From positions 12,419,213 through 12,483,212 of the forward strand of contig OY755183.1 in NCBI GenBank assembly GCA_963576735.1: a DNA stretch of 64,000 nt, given 5' to 3'. The notes beneath the pieces are model-generated. The model had not been told where the DNA came from and did no database searches. It saw nothing but the letters and a program-made list of their open reading frames with translations. The translations under genes and the position numbers were made by a program. How positions within the stretch are numbered: the stretch's first letter is position 1; each line of letters begins with the position of its first letter. Positions 22,563 to 34,444 of this stretch are shown here, in pieces. The DNA comes from Bedellia somnulentella (taxonomy: Eukaryota; Arthropoda; Insecta; Lepidoptera; Bedelliidae).

Positions 22563-23796
22563 TAAGTAGACTTGCCCTGGATTTCCAGCTTACATTTCTC
22601 GGGCCATTTGGGGCTATTTGGGTCACGGGATTAGGATTATTATAAACTCTGATGTGCAGTATGTGATATGTTTATTACATTTGTTATACACTGTTTGTGG
22701 TGAAATTGCGAATAATATACTCAGCAGATACCACCAACATACAAAGAAGAAAATAATGTTTCAGTATTTTCTCAGACCAACTACCTATAGACAGATAAAG
22801 CGCGTGGCACCCTATATGCCTCTCCTTCGCACAATCGGTGATGACACAAAAACAATTTTGCCTCGCTTGTGGTAATTTGGTAGGCTTTTCTCATCCTGTC
22901 AATAACGACAAACATATAATGTTACGAACATATATGGCAAATATCCTCAAATAATAAGTTTATAAATAGATAAATTATGAGCAAACAATAAACTTAAATA
23001 CAACACATACCTACTAACAATGACTAATCAATAAATAGACAATAATCACCAGATTTTTGTGTTGTCTTCCCAACGAGTACCACCAAAATCTGTACGATGG
23101 CTACTCGGTGGGAATAAAAACGTAGTTTGAAAATCATTCTAATAGGGTATTAGATCAATAATATTTTTGTTAAAATAAAACACCTCTTTAAATTAAATAT
23201 TCATTATAATTTAATACACGTTACCTTAGTCAAATTCAACATAGTTTAAATCAACAATCAAAGTTACTGTCTTTTAAACAATTTTTTTATTAGTTCCGAA
23301 TACTTTCCTTGGTCAGAGTAATTATCTTATTCACATAATGAATTCTCACTTCTATAGGATTATTAAGATTTTGAAGTGGGCAGCCCCGTGGTTTTTTGTT
23401 GTTGAAGGTTATGTTTAGAATTTAATTAATAACACAGGTAAAACGTATGAATAACACCATATCTTCTATTGTAAATCTAATAAGGTTCATAAACTGTAAA
23501 TATATTCCAAGTTTTCTTTGATACGCCACTGCGTAGTGATTCATCTGAGGCTTTTTACTCGTTTCGGTAACTGCAGCCGAAAACTTTTTATTTACCTATT
23601 TTTAAAGCACAATCACATAAACAAGGTCTCTGTCCTAAACAAAATTACAACCTACGAGTCCAAAATATGTTTTGTTGCACGTATTTGAACAAAATAATCT
23701 TAAATCATCAAAGGTTAACAAAGAGCTTATTATTCTGACACTGAATTTTCTGCAAACTGTCAAGAGTGACAGTTTGATCCAACAAAAAACAGGTTA
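22563..23796. other. Spacer between two inverted TIR elements; no gene recognised
   Basis: 1.2 kb of AT-rich DNA. The open frame at 22618-22875 has no recognisable domain or in-phase splice partners. Confidence 0.45.
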
Positions 23797-24264
23797 CAGA
23801 TCCACAATCTTTTCTTGGCCGGCGGCGACTACTGGTACTACTGACGCCATTTTGAAATTTCGGCTTGTCATTGTCAGTTAGTTCTCAACTAAATAAAAAT
23901 TATAGGGTGACCTACGTATATAATAAATTATCACTTTCATAATTTTTTTGTAGTGGAAACTTTTTTTAAAAAACAATATTTTTATGATGTATCTTTGTAA
24001 ACGCTTTTATTTCCAGTATTCAATATAAAAATTTATGAAAATTATTATTTATTTTGATAAATTTTATCTGAGTAGGCTAACACCATCCGAAAAGTTGTGC
24101 GCGCATGACTATAGCGGTGCGAGTTACGGGAAGTGGGGAAATGCTCCCGAATAAGATTTCACTTCGTATACACTGATGCGTGGGTTCTAATCCTAATGCG
24201 GGGATGTACCAATGTGTCATTTCTTAAATCGTAACTGTCTGACATATATATAAAATTACAAGGC

Positions 24265-24630
24265 AAATACGACGTGATAGCTTAATGGGTAGAACACCGG
24301 TTAACGTGCAAGCGACTGGTGTTCAAATCCCGGATCGGGCCTACACCCATTTGTCTTTTCTAAAGACATATGTGTGGTTAATTTATCACGGTCGTTAACG
24401 GTGAGGGAAAACATCGTGAGGAAACCCATATGGCTGAGTTGTACTTAGTCGTGTGACAGTATATTCGTACAAAACGGCGATAGGCCTGCCCCCTATCACA
24501 TGAGTACACTGTCCATGCAAAACGTGGGTTCTCTGAACACCAGGTGACAAAGTCACGTGATGTTCAGAAGTATTAGTACCTCTGCCAAACCCCTTCGGGG
24601 GCATTCGGCGTGAATGTTTATGTTATATGT
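24265..24630 (+). mobile_element. SINE-B inside TIR copy 2
   Basis: Full-length: A box gatagcttaatgggtag, B box tgttcaaatccc, end ccccttcgggggcattcgg and a tatgttatatg tail. Target duplication TACAAGGC on the left, decayed on the right (GCACGGC). Confidence 0.85.
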
Positions 24631-25084
24631 TGCACGGCTGTTAACAGCAATAAAAAAGTGCCGATGAATTCACTGACCCAGCAAAATGAATGACCCAAAC
24701 GATATCTGATGTTTAGAATTATTTTTTCTGTGCCACCTTTTTAGGGGATCTATGTGTGAATATGAAATGTAAAAGACAGTACACGACAAGGTAAGCCTCT
24801 GATTTATAGGATTAAAAAAATGATTTTATGTAGTTACCCACTTATTTACTCTGAGTGTCACAAATAACAAATCCTTGAGTATAAAATAATGAAACCGTTT
24901 GCAGAGAAGTACAATTGGCAGTGTAATCGCTAAAAGGGATCTCTTCTAGACAACATTTGGAAGGTAAGATCAGCTAATTTAGGATACACAGTCATTCGGG
25001 TAGACATACCAGACAAGGGCAAAACTAAATAAATATAATTAGCTTACATTAAAACGAACTTGTTTACTTACAATAATAGTTATT

Positions 25085-25337
25085 ACATACATACATACAT
25101 ATACTCACGGCTGTAAATCCCTAGAAGGGGTAGTCAGAGCTAAGGAATTAGAAACTCCTCAGCCTCTTTTGGAAAGTTGAGTGGGGTAAAGATGGTAAAA
25201 TAAAGGTTATTGGTGACGGATCTCCAACCGCATCGCCCAAAAATCTCTTAAAAGCCCCAATACCGTTAGTCGCCTCTTACGTACACCGGCCGGCAGAAAT
25301 GGGGTAGTGCTATTCTAAGCCGACACTACACAGCAAC
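25085..25337 (-). mobile_element. SINE-S inside TIR copy 2
   Basis: Full-length, from the ACAT tail to the longest 5' end seen (GTTGCTGTGTAGTG on minus). The 8-bp duplication TAGTTATT flanks it (25077-25084 and 25338-25345). Confidence 0.87.
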
Positions 25338-25803
25338 TAGTTATTAATTAAATGAATATTATATAAATTGTTTTATTAAGACATTTCAATACGTAAAAAA
25401 AATTGCCTGTATGATGTAAAATTATTTCCCTTATAATGGTTATTTTTTATTTACTGGCAGTACTAATATCGATGACAGCGGCGCCCTTACCGGCCAAGAA
25501 AAGATTGTGGATCTGTACACCGTAAGGGACAAAAAATCACAGTACTAACTCTTTCTATCTTTAAGAGTTTTATAATTAGCTATCCTTTTCTTGCTCGTCG
25601 TGACGTATTCTTTATCTCTCTAGTTGTGTATGCTCTAAGAGTATTTTTTTGTATACTCCACAAACTATACAGAGATTGTATACTCTTTGTTTTATTGTTG
25701 GTACTTATGGAATAATATCGTTTATATTTAGCGTTATCTTTCTGTATTAGAATAAGCTTAGAAAATTTAATATTAATTTAGCCGTAATTATATTTTATTC
25801 TAA

Positions 25804-28800
25804 ATGCAAGGAATAAATGTCTACGATAATAAATGCATGAAACACATACAAGTAAATCAATACAGCGATGACGAAAAATTGGATTGGCTGAAAGATGAGG
25901 CAGCTGTAAGAATCGTTAATTTTACTAATTCGTTAAACTACTTATCTACTAATATACTCAAGGCTATAAATCCCAAGACGGGCTAGTAAGAGCCCCGGAA
26001 TAAACAATTGCAAAGAAAGTAAAATAAATTATTGTTTGTAATGAATCTCAAGGAACATCGCCCACCAAACTTTTCATTCCCTCTCATCGTCATCCACATC
26101 ATAATAAAATAACGGACGTGCTAGCATCGCAGCAGACGTACGTGGGCGGCGGCCGGGGCATGACCACTCATTGTGAAAATCCTTAAGGGTGGTCTTCGCT
26201 CAGCAGTAAATGGAATTTAAATTTTCTGACATATTCTATTCTACCAAGGGTTGGTCCACATCAGGCAGCACGGAATCGCATTCTTCCGTCGCCCTTTCTG
26301 TTTCTGTCGCTCAGAACTGCCATTTCGGTCTAGCAAATGGCAGTTTCGGAAAGACAGCTACAAGTGAATTTAATAAACCAAATGACTGTGTTTTTTATTT
26401 TATCAGAATTACAATCAAAGCCATGATCCATCAATCTTAGCCGACAATTATTTAGAAGTCTTAGAAAAGACACAGCATTTGGTCAATGGACTTCAAAGAA
26501 GTTTTAATAAGACAAAGAAGTATGAAAAGCGATTGTTTCAATGTAAATCTACTCATGAACATAGTCACTTTTCTGACACAAGTTCCAAAAAGAATCTGTC
26601 CGAGGAAAATAATAGCGAATACAAAAGTATTACAATAACAGGTAATATTACTTATGTGTGTTATTTCCGTGATAGTTCAGTGGGTAGAACACCGCTTATC
26701 GTGCATACGATGAGGGTTCAAATCCCGGATATCTCCTTAAGTCATATGTGTGGTTAATTTATCATGGTTGTTAACGGTGAGGGAAACATCGTGAGCAAAC
26801 CCACATAGCTAAGTTGTAATTAGTCTGTTGTTTGAATTGAGCTTCATATTGTGTATTCTAAACAAAGCGTGGTGTGAATGAGTTATCTATACTTATAATA
26901 AATCTGAAGAGAGGTCAATTCTGTACTTTAAATACATTTTCAAAATAACAATCAGGGGGTGATCATTAGGATTATGAAAAGCCATCAAAAAATACAAAAC
27001 ATGATTTTTTTGTATATTTTCATACCTACTAGCTTTTTGCCCCGCGACTTCGTCCGCGTGGACTTCATTTTTTGCATCCAGTTTACATAATACCAAAATA
27101 CCGAAACACTATCTCAACTTCTGTTTTTTATATTTATAATCCCGCGGGCGTTGTAAATGACATAAAGGACATTGAGGCTTTTTAAGTGATTGTTGGGCGA
27201 TGCAGTTTGTGACCCATCACTAACAACCTTTATTAACCTATCTTTTATCAATATATTTCCAAAATTGGATGAAGAATCTCCGAAGCCATGGCTACCCTTT
27301 TATGGAATTTATGGTTGTTAGCATATATTCATGAATGATTGATAGATGGATTTCATAAATTCAATCGCACCAAGTTTTATTATAAAATGTAAAAAAACTC
27401 TATATTAACTTTCATTTGCTATATCAACCCGTTAGGGGTTGAGTTCCAAAAATTCCTTTTTAATTGTTCATAAGAATCATGAAACAAATATACCAAGTTT
27501 TTATGTTCAGAAATGAGAATATCTTTAGTAAGTACAGATACGGATAGTAGTTTGGCGCTGCGGCGACGGCCCGGTGCTGCCCCCTACACTGACCGTTGGT
27601 GATAGTGGGAGAGCTTGCAGCGATTGCTCGGCAATATAGGGATGATTAATGGTGGATCTCCTTCCAAAATAATCGCTAAATTGAAGGGATAGTGCTTGTT
27701 ATTATTATATATAGTGTTATTTTAAGCTAACAAAACATTTTTTTACAAAAAGCTTGAATTACCTGAGATACGAACCCGGGACGATTGATTCATAATAGTT
27801 CTAATTAAATATTCATAGTAGTTAGTTATACCGCTACGCCACGGAGACGTTACCGGGGCGGTGTCAAATTTTTATTACGCTTTATTTCATATTAGTCTTA
27901 CTATTGATAAACAAATTTGTCATTTAAATTGATGAAACCCCTTCATCTTTCCAAAATGAACATTAACAAAGTGTCTGATGTGAATTCCATCGATGATAAA
28001 AATAATCGCTGCAATATTTTGAGCCATATATGAGTTAAGGTTTTTTGATGTTCCTATGAGAACTCTTGCGGATTCCTTAGTTTCAAGGAATCGTCGTCGT
28101 TTCATTTAGCTTCTAAATGTACATGTTAATATTCGTTTGCAATATAAGTAGATGTAAAAAAAATGTATACGATGAAAAAATAGTACATCATCCCTCGGGA
28201 GTTCCTTATTTTCGGGGATCCATTACCGTACCATTAAGCTTTTAAATTTTGATTTTTATATTAGTTTACAATATTTTACGTTGTTTTAAACGATACACAG
28301 CGCCATCTCCAATGCATTTAGTAAGCAAACAATATTTTTGATTTCCCATGGGAACATATTTTTTCCGGGATAAAAAGTACCCTATTATTTAATTTAGACT
28401 TCTAACTACACGTCTGAAAAATTTCAAAGCAATCGGTTCAGCATTTACGGCGTGAAAGCGGAACAAACAAACAAACAAACTCACTTTCCCATTTATAATA
28501 TTAGTATGGATTTTATATACATACATACAGACACTCACGGCTACGAGTCCCTATAAGGAGTAGCCAGAGCTTCGAACAAGAAATTCCTCAGCCATAGAAA
28601 ATATTGTAATGTAAATGCTTTGGTGATGTGATTAGTGATCGATACTAATGCCAAAAATGCAATCAGTAAAATTTTTGTCTTTCTGTCTGTCTGTATGTTG
28701 GTTTGTATGTTTCTTATGGAAATAAAAACTAATGAACTGATTTTAACGAAACTTGGTAGGATCATTCTTCTTACTCCTGGGCAGGTTATAGTATACTTAT

Positions 28801-31800
28801 CAGCAGAGTAGTGAAGGGGAATTTTGGGAAAACGGGAGAAGTTACTCCATTTTTTAAGCTTCCATCGCGTGTGCAGCCTTAATGGTTAAAATTACATAGT
28901 AATCATGTATGACGCAAAAATTCCGCATGAAATATATCCTTGAACAGCATATGTCTATCGTTTATGGTTCACTCACAACGAATTGTCTTCTTTTTTACTA
29001 TTGTTGCAAAAAAGAAAAGAAAAATATTTTGCCATATTTTTAGACACTCCAAAAGTAAGCAGAACTACTTTAGGTGTATCAGATTCTTGGTCGACAATGA
29101 GTATGGTGTGTTTGCAGTATAAGTAAGTACTTTGAATATGTGTTATACGCCGTAGATATCGAAGTAGATATTAGTAGTTTCTTTAAAACTAAGTAGTCTT
29201 AGAAAAAAACACATGTTGAGTTTTTTTTTACTCGGTTCTTATACTTAAGCCACAACTTTTATTTAGCTAAATTACTACACTATTAACATAGCCAGAAAAA
29301 CATTTTACAAAATCCTCAGCCACTTACTGACGTTGAGTGTGGAGACGATTGTAAAATATAGGCATGGTCGGTATTTAGCCAAGTCGCCAAAATCACTGAA
29401 AAAAACCCCAAAACCTTAACTTTTATACTACCACATCCAGGAAAAAAATGGCTACTTGAAAGCAATTCTACAAAGTTTAACAGCACAGCATTATCCACCC
29501 TAAATTTGAGTCACTATATAAACTGTAGGTACGAAGAGTTATCAAGTAGGTACGAATCACTTCTAAAGGCTCATGATGAGAAATGCCGTGCTCTGGAGAA
29601 TTGCGAGTCAGAGCTGGCAGAGTTGCGACAAAGAGACTGCGATGCCCAGATGCAGTTGGCCGAGACACACACTACTCTGCTGGATATGGGAGAAAAATGC
29701 ATCAATTTACAGAGAAAGAATCGGGAACAGGTAACCGCTCCTTTTTTGCGGAAGTAATCAAACGTGATAGCTCAGTGAGAACAAAGCTTATCGTGCAGAC
29801 GACGGACGAGTCGGGCCTACACCAATTTGTCTTTTCTGAAGTCATATTGTAGTTAATTTGTCATGGTTGTTAACTGTGAGGGAAAACATCGTGAGGAAAC
29901 CCACATGGCTGAGGTGTACTCCGTCATGAGACAAGGTATTTGTACAAAACAGCAATAGGCCTGCTCCCTATTACGTGACTAGGCTATCCTAGCAAAACGT
30001 GGGTACTCTAAACACTAGGTGACAATGTCACGTGATGTTCATAAGTATAGTACCTCTGCCAACCTCTTCGGCGATATACGGCATGAATGTTTGTTATTTA
30101 GTTGAACCAATCGTCTGCCGTATGTATTGCGTTAACTTAACTTATCCTTTGCGATCCCTTTTCTTTCCGTTTTTTCCATTCGAACATTTTAAGGCGCTGA
30201 AAAAGTTGATTGAAACATTATATAAACACACATAATATTCGAGGCTACAAATCCCAAAAAATAAGCAGCTACAGATTTAGATGTTAAGTGGGGCAAATAT
30301 TGTAGAATAAAGGATGTTTGGTGATAGGTTCTCAACCATATATCACAAATTTTACAAAAAATAAAACAGCTATTTTGTCTTTGAGCATAGGCTTTTCTTT
30401 CACAATCTCTAGTGTAAGGAGACGGCATCCATAATTTCAAAGCTAAAAACTTTGAAAAATTCGTTTCAGAAAAAAATGTACGAAGACAAGATAAAGCGTA
30501 TGAAGAACATGATCAAAACAATGTCTCGGATGGCAGAGTCAGACAATACCGACGTGAACTTATCAGAAGCAAACCAAGAAGATAGTGTGGTCTCCATGGC
30601 TTCGCTGCAAGCTGAGGTGAGGAAGAAAGCAAAGATACATGTAAGCACTATTCGCGAGGTTGTTACAACTCGTAGAGAATTTTGCCAGAGATATAGTTTA
30701 TATTATATTCCATATTATAGTCCATTTACCACCGACTTTTTTATTAGGCTTGTCATAGAACTCCTCCTAAAAGCTTGATCCGATCACAGCCAAATTTTGC
30801 ACGACGATTCAAGACATCAAGGACAAGGTTTTTTATAAAACACGTACGCAGGTTGCTCAAAGACTGAACTTTTATTTTTCTAATACCCTAATACATAGAC
30901 AATTAACATAATTGCACACATTTCCTAATAGATGGCGCTAGTAGGCTAAAAACAATTTTATTTTGATATTTAACTTTAACAGTTTTAACAAAGAGAAAAT
31001 TTAGATAGATGTTACCCTTGAGGAATAATCACCCTTGAAAGTTTCCCATGTTAGTCTATGGGAAAAGAGTGTAAACACAACTCTAGTGTTGCCCAAACGC
31101 AAGAACAAGACGAGACTTAGCCAGTCTTGGTCTTGGTCTTGCGCCAATACACCTGGTCTTGGTCTTGGTCTTGGTCTTGCGCTCCCAGTCTTGGTCTTGG
31201 TCTTGGTCTTGCAGCAAGAGTCTTGCAAGTCTTGCAATTACCTATTAGTCTATTACTATTTATTAAAGTTTACTTTAAATCCTAGAAAACCGTATTAGAA
31301 TTGGAACATTGTGAGCTTGAATGAATATAGCCATAGTAAAGATCAAGCAGATTAATAAATAACTGAAGATTTGATAAGAAATTCGAAAAATCAACTGACC
31401 TATATGTCGTTTTCCATGGAAGTAACTGTTTCTTAATAAACATTTATGATTTATAAGCTTACATTTGCTAAAACATGTAAAATAAAAAGCGGCCAAGAGC
31501 GAGATGGACTCGCTAATGAAGGGTTCCGTAGCAGCACTAGCAGCAGGTAGGTAACATAGTAATATACAAGTTTAAAATGTTTAGTTTAAAATGTTATTTA
31601 CTTATCACTGATTTACTATAAGAAAACAATGGTTCACGTTTTATGCGTAAGGCGATAGTAAAATTATTGTTATATATTTCAGTGAAATTAATAAATTAGG
31701 TAAGTAACTTGATTTATGACGTTTAAAAATAGAACTACTGGCTAGATCTCATTCAAACCAATTTTCGTTAGTAGTTTGTATAGTAATACACATCATATAT

Positions 31801-33620
31801 TTTTTTCAGTTTTATCATGCCCATATTTTAGAAGTTACGGGGGGGGGGCACACATTTTACCACTTTGGAAAAGTCTCTCGCGCAAACTATTCAGTTTTGA
31901 AAAAAATGATATAAGACACCTCAACATCATTTTCAAATACCTTTTGATAGATACCCCACACGTATAGGTTTGATGAAAAAAAATATTTTGAGTTTCAGTT
32001 CTAGGTATGGGGAACCCTGAAAATTTTGAATTTTTTTAAGATTTTATTTTAAAATCTTAATGCGGTTTACAGAATACATCTACGCACCAATTTTCAATAA
32101 TGTAGTTCTTATAGTTTCGGAATAAACTGGCTGTGACATACGGACGGACGGACGGACGGACAGACGGATAGACATGACGAATCTATAAGGGTCCTGTTTT
32201 TGCCATTTGGCTACGGAACCCTAAAAACAAATTAATTACAATAACTTGACTGTATTTTAAAGAACAATACTTATCTGTGTAAAAAGAGATTGAACCCTCA
32301 ACTTATAAGAAATTTAATAAAAGAGTTTTACGATTTATCATTTATTTGAATAAAAAATTAAATACAACACAAATAAACAGCTTTATCATTAGGTTATGAT
32401 ACTTTATATCAATTTTTTTGACCAAGAATTAATACAAAGTAACCATCTGGCTGACTCATCACTTAACCTATTTCTATGTTTTCTAATTACTAATGATGCT
32501 TTAGAAAAAAACCTCTCAGCAGGTACTGAAGTTGCAGGTATTGAGAGAAAATCACGGATGCACTCAGTTTGATTTTAATAATTTTTTTATTCGCTATGTA
32601 TTAGTTGTAATGCGCATAGGTCCAGTTTTTCATATTCTTTGATACAGTTTTTTGCGTCTCATAGAATTCCTAAGCGTACTACCTATACACCGAACTGTTA
32701 CACCTAACTACTCAGTGAAATAGCGCTAAGTCCTAGCTGCAAGACGCAAGAGTCTTGCAGGCTGTGTCTTGTTCTTGCTCAAGTCTTGCACGGTCAGTCT
32801 TGGTCTTGGTCTTGCTAAAAATATGCGGTCTTGTTCTTGGTCTTGGTCTTGCAAAAACGCAAGAACAAGACCAAGACTGCAAGACCAAGACTGAATTTGG
32901 GCAACACTACACAACTCGCACGCGCTTAAAGAATTTTTCATTGTTCCAATGCAGCGAAGCTACGCTCAATTATTTTTTCACATCACCATTTTTTTATCGC
33001 TATCTCTCCGTGTCCAGAGATCCGTTTTAAAATTGTTTATATTAAAAAATATAAACGAATTAGGAACTTCAATTTGGTATTGCAATAAAGCAATTTAAAA
33101 CAACACATGTTTGATTTTGTCCGGCTTCGCTCCATCGGCATGCGAAGCATTCATGCCCACCTAGTTTTAGGTGATACTTTGATGAAGGAGTTATCTCCTA
33201 CTAGGAGCGTTTTATGTTGTGAGTCATTCATTCACATCTTTTCGCTTACCTTAATCGTGATACCGTGCACTGTTTCAAAAAATTACGAGTAGGTATGTAG
33301 AGTGTGTGTAAGTTTCAAACTTTAAGAAAATTTACATCAGATATCCAAAATTATGTCAATTTAGGTGCCAAACTCGTTAATTCCTTTCGGTCTCTTCACT
33401 TTTACTAGCTACAGATCTAACAACTTTTTTCCTTATTTCATTCAATCAAATCCCCTTTACACCGTTAGGATTTATAAAACATACATACATATGCAGATAA
33501 ATATTTATGATATTTTTTTGTGTCTATTTACAGCTCCGTAAATGTAATCGTCTTTGTTTTGAGAACATGATGCTGAGAAATAAAATGGAAGATTTAATTG
33601 CCGAATACAAATTTGATTAA
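25804..33620 (+). CDS. Uncharacterised coiled-coil protein
   Basis: Six exons join in phase: 25804-25905, 26407-26641, 29044-29122, 29529-29730, 30470-30640 and 33534-33620 (stop 33618). Donors are GTAAGA, GTAATA, GTAAGT, GTAACC and GTAAGC. The product is 291 aa. The central and C-terminal parts (about residues 140-290) are rich in E, K, L and Q with heptad-like spacing (YEELSSRYESLL, CESELAELRQRD, KMYEDKIKRMKNMIKTM), predicting coiled coils. The N-terminal 115 residues are polar and look disordered. No signal peptide or membrane segment. A stop codon (taa, 25801-25803) directly precedes the ATG, so this start is plausible, but an upstream exon cannot be excluded. I do not recognise the family. 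Repeats fill introns 2, 4 and 5; the gene converges on the acyltransferase gene downstream. Confidence 0.78.
25951..25999 (-). repeat. SINE-S tail fragment
   Basis: aatatactcaaggctataaa and gggctagtaagagcc match the SINE-S tail region, just inside intron 1 of the coiled-coil gene. Confidence 0.5.
26667..26830 (+). repeat. SINE-B, 5' half
   Basis: tRNA-like head (gatagttcagtgggtagaac, gggttcaaatccc) with part of the body, ending after gctaagttgtaattagtc. In intron 2 of the coiled-coil gene. Confidence 0.8.
27029..28510 (-). mobile_element. Helitron-like family B, complete copy 2
   Basis: Same termini as 6328-7855: A|TCCATACTAATATTATAAAT at 28510 and CTAG|T at 27029 on the minus strand, with the CGCGGAC-GAA-GTCGCG hairpin. 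Non-coding. Nested in Helitron A in intron 2 of the coiled-coil gene. Confidence 0.87.
28514..28600 (-). repeat. SINE-S tail fragment
   Basis: acatacatacagacactcac, gtagccagagc and attcctcagcca: SINE-S 3' part immediately next to the Helitron B end. Confidence 0.65.
29762..30098 (+). repeat. SINE-B, diverged but near full length
   Basis: cgtgatagctcagtgagaac head, gagggaaaacatcgtgagg body and cctcttcggcgatatacgg end. The B box region is partly lost. Intron 4 of the coiled-coil gene, 31 bases after exon 4. Confidence 0.75.
30236..30345 (-). repeat. Old SINE-S fragment
   Basis: ttcgaggctacaaatcccaa, gttaagtggggcaaatattg and tttggtgataggttctcaac follow the SINE-S order with many changes. Confidence 0.55.
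31484..32226. repeat. Dispersed repeat nested in the hAT element
   Basis: Bounded by agcggccaagagcgagatgg with gggttccgta on the left and tacggaaccct on the right, with a GGAC/GACA microsatellite at about 32143-32172. I recall this arrangement as a common insect repeat. Class unknown. Confidence 0.65.
32404..32565 (-). pseudogene. hAT transposase C-terminal fragment
   Basis: Minus-strand frame ending at the stop 32404-32406 reads FLSIPATSVPAERFFSKAS followed by RKHRNRLSDESARWLL. This is the hAT family C-terminal dimerisation signature (IPATSVPSER.FS). No complete transposase remains, so the copy cannot move by itself. Confidence 0.9.
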
Positions 33621-33863
33621 TTTAATTAAATTCATGGTGATATTGATTTAAGTAATTTTTCCTAATAATTAAAACTTATTTTGCAAAGATAAATGTCTTT
33701 TATTTCATTTATTTTACGTGCTTCGTCTTCTCTTGGCTTGGTTGACAGTCTCCATAACTGAAACATAAATAATGTATATAAAAATATATTGGGGATTTTT
33801 GTAGAAGCTATTGTTAAGTTAATTGCCGGTTTTCTGGTACTACCACATCTCTTTCCATTCTTT

Positions 33864-34110
33864 ACATACATACATACATATACTCACGGCTATAAATCTC
33901 TAAAAGAGGTAGCCAGAGCTAAGGAATTAGAAATTACCCAGCCACTTTTGGAAAGTTGAGTGGGGAAAAGATGGTGAAATAAAGGTTGTTGGTGATGGGT
34001 CTCCAACCGCATCGCTCAAAAATCCCTTAATAGCCCCAATACCGTTAGTCGCCTCTTACGTACACCCACCGGAAGAAATGGGGTAGTGCTATTCTAAGCC
34101 GACACTACAC
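33864..34110 (-). mobile_element. SINE-S reference copy with 12-bp target duplication
   Basis: 247 bp between exact copies of TTTCCATTCTTT (33852-33863 and 34111-34122). On the minus strand it starts GTGTAGTGTCGGCTTAGAAT and ends in a TATG repeat tail. No standard tRNA A/B boxes are visible; ggttggagacc is a poor B-box-like match. Lies between the convergent coiled-coil and acyltransferase genes. Confidence 0.9.
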
Positions 34111-34382
34111 TTTCCATTCTTTCTTTTTTGCTAATACCTTTCAAAAGACAAAAAAAAGAATCGGCCAAATTTCAACTTCATCTTCAACAAGCATAATTAA
34201 TTTAATTTATTTACATCTACAACTTTACCTACTAGACAAGTTTTTGAGACTAAGATTTCAGTACAAAAATTGCCACTGGAGTTAAAAACTTTTGGATAAT
34301 TTGTACTCGAGTTTTGATAACACTAACGCTTTCATTACATTATCAAACTCTGTTTAAATCTTTCATCTTTAATTAAAAGGGA

Positions 34383-34388
34383 TTTATT
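34383..34388 (-). terminator. Candidate polyadenylation signal of the acyltransferase gene
   Basis: AATAAA on the minus strand, 57 bases after the stop codon at 34445. Confidence 0.5.
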
Positions 34389-34444
34389 ATAGCACCTTTT
34401 ACTGAAACGCCATCGCCAAGCCAAATTGGAATCTTATGTGTTTA

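Larger units (their letters stand above)
23797..25515. mobile_element. TA-flanked TIR transposon, copy 2 (inverted), carrying two SINEs
   Basis: Ends CAGATCCACAATCTTTTCTTG and the inverse, flanked by TA (23795-23796 and 25516-25517). Reverse orientation to copies 1 and 3. Contains SINE-B (24265-24630) and SINE-S (25085-25337) at the same positions as copy 3, where copy 1 is empty. Confidence 0.85.
26886..28985 (+). mobile_element. Helitron-like family A, interrupted by other elements
   Basis: Begins A|TCTATACTTATAATAAA at 26886 and runs to about 26965. It resumes at about 28620 (gatcgatactaatgccaaaa, GTCT microsatellite) and can be followed to about 28985, where homology stops before the CTAG end. 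The gap holds family B (27029-28510) and a SINE-S piece. The 3' end is missing. Confidence 0.75.
31084..32909 (-). mobile_element. hAT transposon with transposase remnant and 8-bp duplication
   Basis: Terminal inverted repeats TAGTGTTGCCCAAA (31084) and TTTGGGCAACACTA (32909) are flanked by an exact 8-bp duplication CACAACTC (31076-31083 and 32910-32917). Both ends carry arrays of GTCTTG/CAAGAC hexamers as subterminal repeats. The C-terminal hAT dimerisation region is readable on the minus strand (32404-32565). A separate repeat is nested at 31484-32226. Located in intron 5 of the coiled-coil gene. Confidence 0.9.

Noticed and set aside
24395..24604. Minus-strand open frame and similar ones at 9643-9825, 41061-41333, 54405-54587 and 54990-55199
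   Set aside because: They recur because the SINE-B body is open in that frame; not genes.
31001..31298. Open frames on both strands (31001-31237 - and 31035-31298 +)
   Set aside because: Both are read through the GTCTTG hexamer array of the hAT end; low-complexity shadow. The same applies to 32726-33030.
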